Below, in pieces: positions 61,101-64,000 of a DNA stretch of 64,000 bases (positions within the stretch are counted from its first letter, which is position 1; each line of letters starts with the position of its first letter). The notes beneath the pieces are model-generated. The model was given only the letters and a program-made list of their open reading frames with translations. It had not been told where the DNA came from and did no database searches. A program made the translations under genes and the position numbers. Source of the DNA: Cupriavidus sp. YR651 (GTDB taxonomy: Bacteria; Pseudomonadota; Gammaproteobacteria; Burkholderiales; Burkholderiaceae); the NCBI RefSeq assembly GCF_900101625.1, contig NZ_FMYZ01000014.1:1-64000 (forward strand), written 5' to 3'.

Positions 61101-64000
61101 ATACCGGCCAGGCGCTGATCCAGTATGACGCCGCGATGGGCGAGGCCGGCACGCTGGCCGCCGAGCGCGCGGAGATTGCCACGCACGGCCTGCCGCTGCA
61201 GGCGGCGGTGCAGGCCGCCCGGGCGCGGCGCGCCGTCGAGGGCGAGGGCGTGGTGCGCATCGTCAATGCGCACGAGCACAACCTCAAGGCGCTCAACGTC
61301 GATATCCCGCACGGCAAGTTCAATGTGATCACCGGCGTGTCCGGTTCCGGCAAGTCGACGCTGGCGTTCGACATCCTGTTCCACGAGGGCCAGCGCCGTT
61401 ACCTGGAGTCCCTCAACGCCTATGCGCGATCGATCGTGCAGCCGGCCGGGCGGCCGGAGGTGGACGCCGTCTATGGCATTCCGCCGACGGTGGCCATCGA
61501 GCAGCGCCTGTCGCGCGGTGGCCGCAAGAGCACGGTGGCGACCACGTCGGAGGTCTGGCACTTCCTGCGCCTGCTGTATGTGAAGCTGGGCATCCAGCAT
61601 TGCGTCCACGACGGCGCACCGGTGAAGTCGCAAAGTCCTGCGTCGATCGCCGCCCAGTTGCTGCGGGATTATCGCGGCCAGCACGTTGGTTTGCTGGCGC
61701 CGCTGGTGGTGAACCGCAAAGGCGTCTATACGGATCTGGCCAAGTGGGCGCGCGCGCGGGGCAACACCCACCTGCGCGTGGACGGCGAGTTCCTGCCGGT
61801 GGACCCGTGGCCACGGCTGGACCGGTTCCGCGAGCACACGATCGAGCTGCCGGTGGGCGACATCGTCGTTTCGCCGGACAACGAGGCGCAACTGCGCGCG
61901 CTGCTGGACCAGACGCTGGAAGTCGGCAAGGGCGTGATGCATTTGCTGGCGCCGCTCGACGGGCTGCATGACGCCATGCACGGCGGCGGCGGCACGGGCC
62001 ATGTGGGCGAGACCAAGGTCTTTTCGACCAAGCGCGCCTGCCCGGTCTGCGGCACCAGCTATCCGGAACTCGACCCGCGCATGTTCTCGTACAACAGCAA
62101 GCACGGCTGGTGTTCCACCTGCGTGGGCACCGGTCTGGCGCTGACGCGCGAACAGCGCGCCGTGTATGACGACACCGTGCTGGGCGGCGATGACCGCGGC
62201 CGGGAGCAGAGCCTGCCGTCGGAGGAACAGGAGCCGGAAGGCGTGGGCGACACGCCATGCACCGATTGCGGCGGCACGCGCCTGAATGCGGTGGCGCGCG
62301 CGGTGACGTTCGATACGAATGCGATCACCGATGTGGCGCAGTGGACCGTGTCCGACACTCGCCGCTGGGTGGACGCATTGCGCCTGACCGGTCGTGACGC
62401 GGAGATCGCGCGCGACGTCGTCACCGAGATCGCCAGCCGCCTGCAGTTCCTGGAAGAGGTGGGCCTGGGTTACCTGAGCCTGGATCGTGCCGCGCCGAGC
62501 CTGTCTGGCGGCGAGGCGCAGCGGATTCGTCTGGCGGCGCAGCTTGGCAGCAACCTGCAGGGCGTGTGCTACGTGCTGGACGAGCCGACCATCGGCCTGC
62601 ATCCGCGCGACAACCAGATCCTGCTGGACGCGCTGCGCAAGCTGGGCGACAAGGGCAACACGCTGGTGGTGGTGGAGCACGACGAGGACACGATCCGTCG
62701 CGCCGATCACATCATCGACATCGGTCCGGGCGCCGGCAAGCGCGGCGGCCACCTGGTGGCGCAGGGCGGGGTGGCGGCGCTGGCGGCCGCACCGGATTCG
62801 ACCACCGGCCAGTTCCTGGCGCGGCCGATCATCCATCCTTTACAGGCGCGGCGCGTGGTGAAGCCCGCACGGGCGGGCAAGGAAGCCGAGCCCGCGCAGT
62901 GGCTGACCGTTCATGGCGCGCACCTGCACAACCTGCGCGACGTCACGGCGCGGATTCCGCTGTCGCGCCTGGTGGCCATTACGGGCGTCTCCGGTTCGGG
63001 CAAATCCACGCTGGCGCGCGATGTGCTGATGACCAACCTGCTCGATGCGGTGGGGCGGTCGGTGATGTCGTCGCCGGCCACGCGCCGCGCCCGGGCGGCC
63101 GCGGAGAAGGCCGGCAAGCCGACGGCGACGCGGGCGCTCAGCGTGGAGCACGCCTGGCATGGCTGCGAATCCATCACCGGCTGGGAGTCCGTCGATCGCG
63201 TGCTGGAAGTGGATCAGACCCCGATCGGCAAGACGCCGCGCTCGTGTCCGGCTACGTATATCGGCGTGTGGGATGCCATCCGCAAGCTGTTTGCGGAAAC
63301 ACTGGAAGCGAAGGCGCGCGGCTACAAGGCGTCGCGGTTCTCGTTCAATACGGGCGAGGGACGCTGCCCGGCCTGCGAGGGCCAGGGCGTGCGCACCATC
63401 GGCATGAGCTTCCTGCCGGACGTCAAGGTGCTGTGCGACGTCTGCCACGGCCAGCGCTTCAATCCGGAAACGCTGGCGGTGACCTGGCGCGGCAAGAACA
63501 TCGGCGACGTGCTGACGATGGAGATCGACGAAGCCGTGGAGTTCTTCTCGGCCATGACGCAGATCTCGCATCCGCTGCAACTGATGAAGGACGTGGGGCT
63601 TGGCTACCTGACGCTGGGGCAGCCATCGCCCACGTTGTCCGGCGGCGAGGCGCAGCGGATCAAGCTGGTGACCGAGCTTTCCAAGGTCCGCGACGACATC
63701 ACGCGCCGCGGCCAGAAGGCGCCGCACACGCTGTACGTGCTGGATGAACCGACCGTGGGGCTGCATATGGCCGACGTGGCGCGGCTGATCCGCGTGCTGC
63801 ACCGACTGGCCGATGGCGGCCACAGCGTGGTGGTGATCGAGCACGACCTGGACGTGATTGCCGAGGCGGACTGGATTATCGACCTGGGGCCGGAAGGCGG
63901 TGCGGCGGGCGGGACGATCGTCGGCGCGGCGGATCCGGAGGCCCTGTCGCGGATCAAGGTGAGCCATACCGGTGCGGCACTGGTGCCGGTGCTGGCCCGC
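58172..64000 (+). CDS. uvrA: Tandem-fused UvrA, four ABC-ATPase modules (partial at right edge)
   Basis: A DNA-damage recognition ATPase of the UvrABC nucleotide-excision system in double form. From TTG 58172 (GAGAGG just upstream) the frame runs 1943 codons without a stop to the window end. Unit 1: Walker A GPSGSGKSS (about residues 34-42), zinc-finger cysteines CETCRG and CETCGG, signature LSGGEVQR, then a second ATPase with GVSGSGKST and CPTCGGSGF...CPDCDG. Unit 2 begins about residue 1025 (VVRIVNAHEHNLKALNVDIP) and repeats the set: GVSGSGKST, CPVCGTSYPEL, CTDCGG, LSGGEAQR, GVSGSGKST, CPACEGQG...CDVCHG, LSGGEAQR. Ordinary UvrA is about 940 aa. Whether it replaces or adds to standard UvrA cannot be told here. 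Confidence 0.93.
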   Translation, partial: MSEHGTIRIRGARQHNLKNVDLDLHTGQMTVVTGPSGSGKSSLVFDTLYAEGQRRYVETFSAYARQFLDRMDRPQVDKVDGVPPAIAIDQTNPVRSSRSTVGTMTELNDHLKLLYARASELFDRQTALPVRHDSPETIYAELVARTAPGQPFADARLVVTFPVELPESATDEEVEQWLSVSGYTRVHGQRVVQSPTGNRKVLDVVADRFRIGNVDKARALEAIEASLKRGGGRVSVSVVPDEGDGPVWKFSTGLHSPESDIRYADPQPALFSFNSAYGACETCRGFGRVIGVDLGLVIPDGRKSLRDGAIKPMQTPAWKECQDDLMRYAARAGIPRDLPWNQLSEAEQHWVVHGSPDWNGQWNKQWYGVMRFFSYLESKAYKMHIRVLLSKYRSYTPCETCGGARLKTESMLWRLGSRDNADAVLPPAHRFLPRGVDWDRTQLEALPGLTVHDLMLMPIARIRRFFDDLTLPSALLDDALKLLLAEVRTRLKYLCDVGLGYLTLDRQSRTLSGGEVQRINLTTALGTSLVNTLFVLDEPSIGLHPRDLNRIVEAMHRLRDAGNTLVVVEHDPSVMLAADRLIDMGPGPGERGGNIIFDGTPERIRGEHTLTGDYLGGRRLVTDTSHWITRPVDASTPRVVLEGASEHNLRDVTVEIPLNRLVCVTGVSGSGKSTLLQDVLYPAMARHFGKTTESPGAFRDLTGVEQVDDVVFVDQSPIGKTARSNPASYVGAFDEIRKLFAKAPLALQRSYTAGTFSFNSGDGRCPTCGGSGFEHVEMQFLSDVYLRCPDCDGTRYRAEVLEVKIERAARGQPPRTLSVADVLELTVSEATALFADDPGVLRVLAPIADVGLEYVKLGQPVPTLSGGEAQRLKLAGFLAETAQAQPVRNRKAVILPKRLFMFDEPTTGLHFDDIAKLMRAFGKLLDGGHSLIVIEHNLDVIRAADWLIDLGPEGGDAGGEVLCVGTPEDVKACADSHTGQALIQYDAAMGEAGTLAAERAEIATHGLPLQAAVQAARARRAVEGEGVVRIVNAHEHNLKALNVDIPHGKFNVITGVSGSGKSTLAFDILFHEGQRRYLESLNAYARSIVQPAGRPEVDAVYGIPPTVAIEQRLSRGGRKSTVATTSEVWHFLRLLYVKLGIQHCVHDGAPVKSQSPASIAAQLLRDYRGQHVGLLAPLVVNRKGVYTDLAKWARARGNTHLRVDGEFLPVDPWPRLDRFREHTIELPVGDIVVSPDNEAQLRALLDQTLEVGKGVMHLLAPLDGLHDAMHGGGGTGHVGETKVFSTKRACPVCGTSYPELDPRMFSYNSKHGWCSTCVGTGLALTREQRAVYDDTVLGGDDRGREQSLPSEEQEPEGVGDTPCTDCGGTRLNAVARAVTFDTNAITDVAQWTVSDTRRWVDALRLTGRDAEIARDVVTEIASRLQFLEEVGLGYLSLDRAAPSLSGGEAQRIRLAAQLGSNLQGVCYVLDEPTIGLHPRDNQILLDALRKLGDKGNTLVVVEHDEDTIRRADHIIDIGPGAGKRGGHLVAQGGVAALAAAPDSTTGQFLARPIIHPLQARRVVKPARAGKEAEPAQWLTVHGAHLHNLRDVTARIPLSRLVAITGVSGSGKSTLARDVLMTNLLDAVGRSVMSSPATRRARAAAEKAGKPTATRALSVEHAWHGCESITGWESVDRVLEVDQTPIGKTPRSCPATYIGVWDAIRKLFAETLEAKARGYKASRFSFNTGEGRCPACEGQGVRTIGMSFLPDVKVLCDVCHGQRFNPETLAVTWRGKNIGDVLTMEIDEAVEFFSAMTQISHPLQLMKDVGLGYLTLGQPSPTLSGGEAQRIKLVTELSKVRDDITRRGQKAPHTLYVLDEPTVGLHMADVARLIRVLHRLADGGHSVVVIEHDLDVIAEADWIIDLGPEGGAAGGTIVGAADPEALSRIKVSHTGAALVPVLAR

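Noticed and set aside
59444..62836. A 1130-codon open frame on the minus strand
   Set aside because: It is antisense to the fused UvrA gene; its composition (Arg, His and Gln rich, no motifs) is the usual shadow of GC-rich coding DNA.

Overview
The window is GC-rich, densely coded DNA from a betaproteobacterium. Cupriavidus or a close Burkholderiaceae relative is the best fit: it has orphan Bug/TctC solute receptors, a GC-rich split arn operon, a cytosine/URC uracil-catabolism operon and a double-length UvrA. No phage, plasmid-replication or CRISPR module is visible. Two short AT-rich patches (about 8940-9270 and 41040-41560) differ from the rest.

Layout. 1-5745 (minus): a lipid A 4-amino-4-deoxy-L-arabinose (arn) operon, transcribed arnT, SMR-type flippase subunit, arnB, arnC, then arnA split into separate formyltransferase and dehydrogenase/decarboxylase genes; the last runs off the left edge. 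6170-9465: a secreted protein of unknown role, a tiny secreted repeat protein, an amino-acid-type periplasmic receptor and two small AT-rich reading frames, one probably frameshifted. 9466-10551: an acyltransferase-3 membrane protein. 10778-21093: a pyrimidine salvage/catabolism operon with a RutR-type operator, URC1-like and URC4-like genes, uracil phosphoribosyltransferase, a RutR-like repressor, a BMP-type nucleoside/nucleobase ABC importer (receptor, double ATPase, two permeases) and cytosine deaminase. 21207-24782: tRNA-Leu(CAG) with an unusual 57-bp duplication of its 3' end and terminator, a membrane diguanylate cyclase, a divergent orphan autotransporter-barrel protein, and tRNA-Arg(ACG).

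25301-41003: DUF1254 lipoprotein, TonB receptor, metE/metR with a consensus MetR site, an ACT-domain protein, two Lrp/AsnC regulators flanking a DMT exporter, an SDR lacking its catalytic triad, an NTF2-like protein, a CPA2-type antiporter, a uracil-DNA glycosylase family protein, MsrA and a mercuric-reductase-like flavoprotein. 41235-52267: an AT-rich small gene, a hexanucleotide microsatellite, then a catabolic-looking cluster: MFS importer, SDR, VOC protein, LacI regulator, quinone oxidoreductase, two Bug receptors, two dihydroxyacetophenone-dioxygenase-like cupins, two NTF2-like proteins and a Crp/Fnr regulator. Four near-identical LacI-type operators link its main promoters. 52465-58171: LysR/Old Yellow Enzyme pair, Ap4A phosphorylase-like protein and a siderophore TonB receptor with a Fur-like box. 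58172-64000: a tandem-fused UvrA with at least 1943 codons, preceded by a LexA box and still open at the right edge.

The strongest leads are the RutR-controlled URC operon, the LacI-operator-linked cupin/Bug cluster (substrate unknown), the SOS-boxed fused UvrA and the tRNA-Leu 3'-end duplication. All calls come from reading the sequence; no database search was run.
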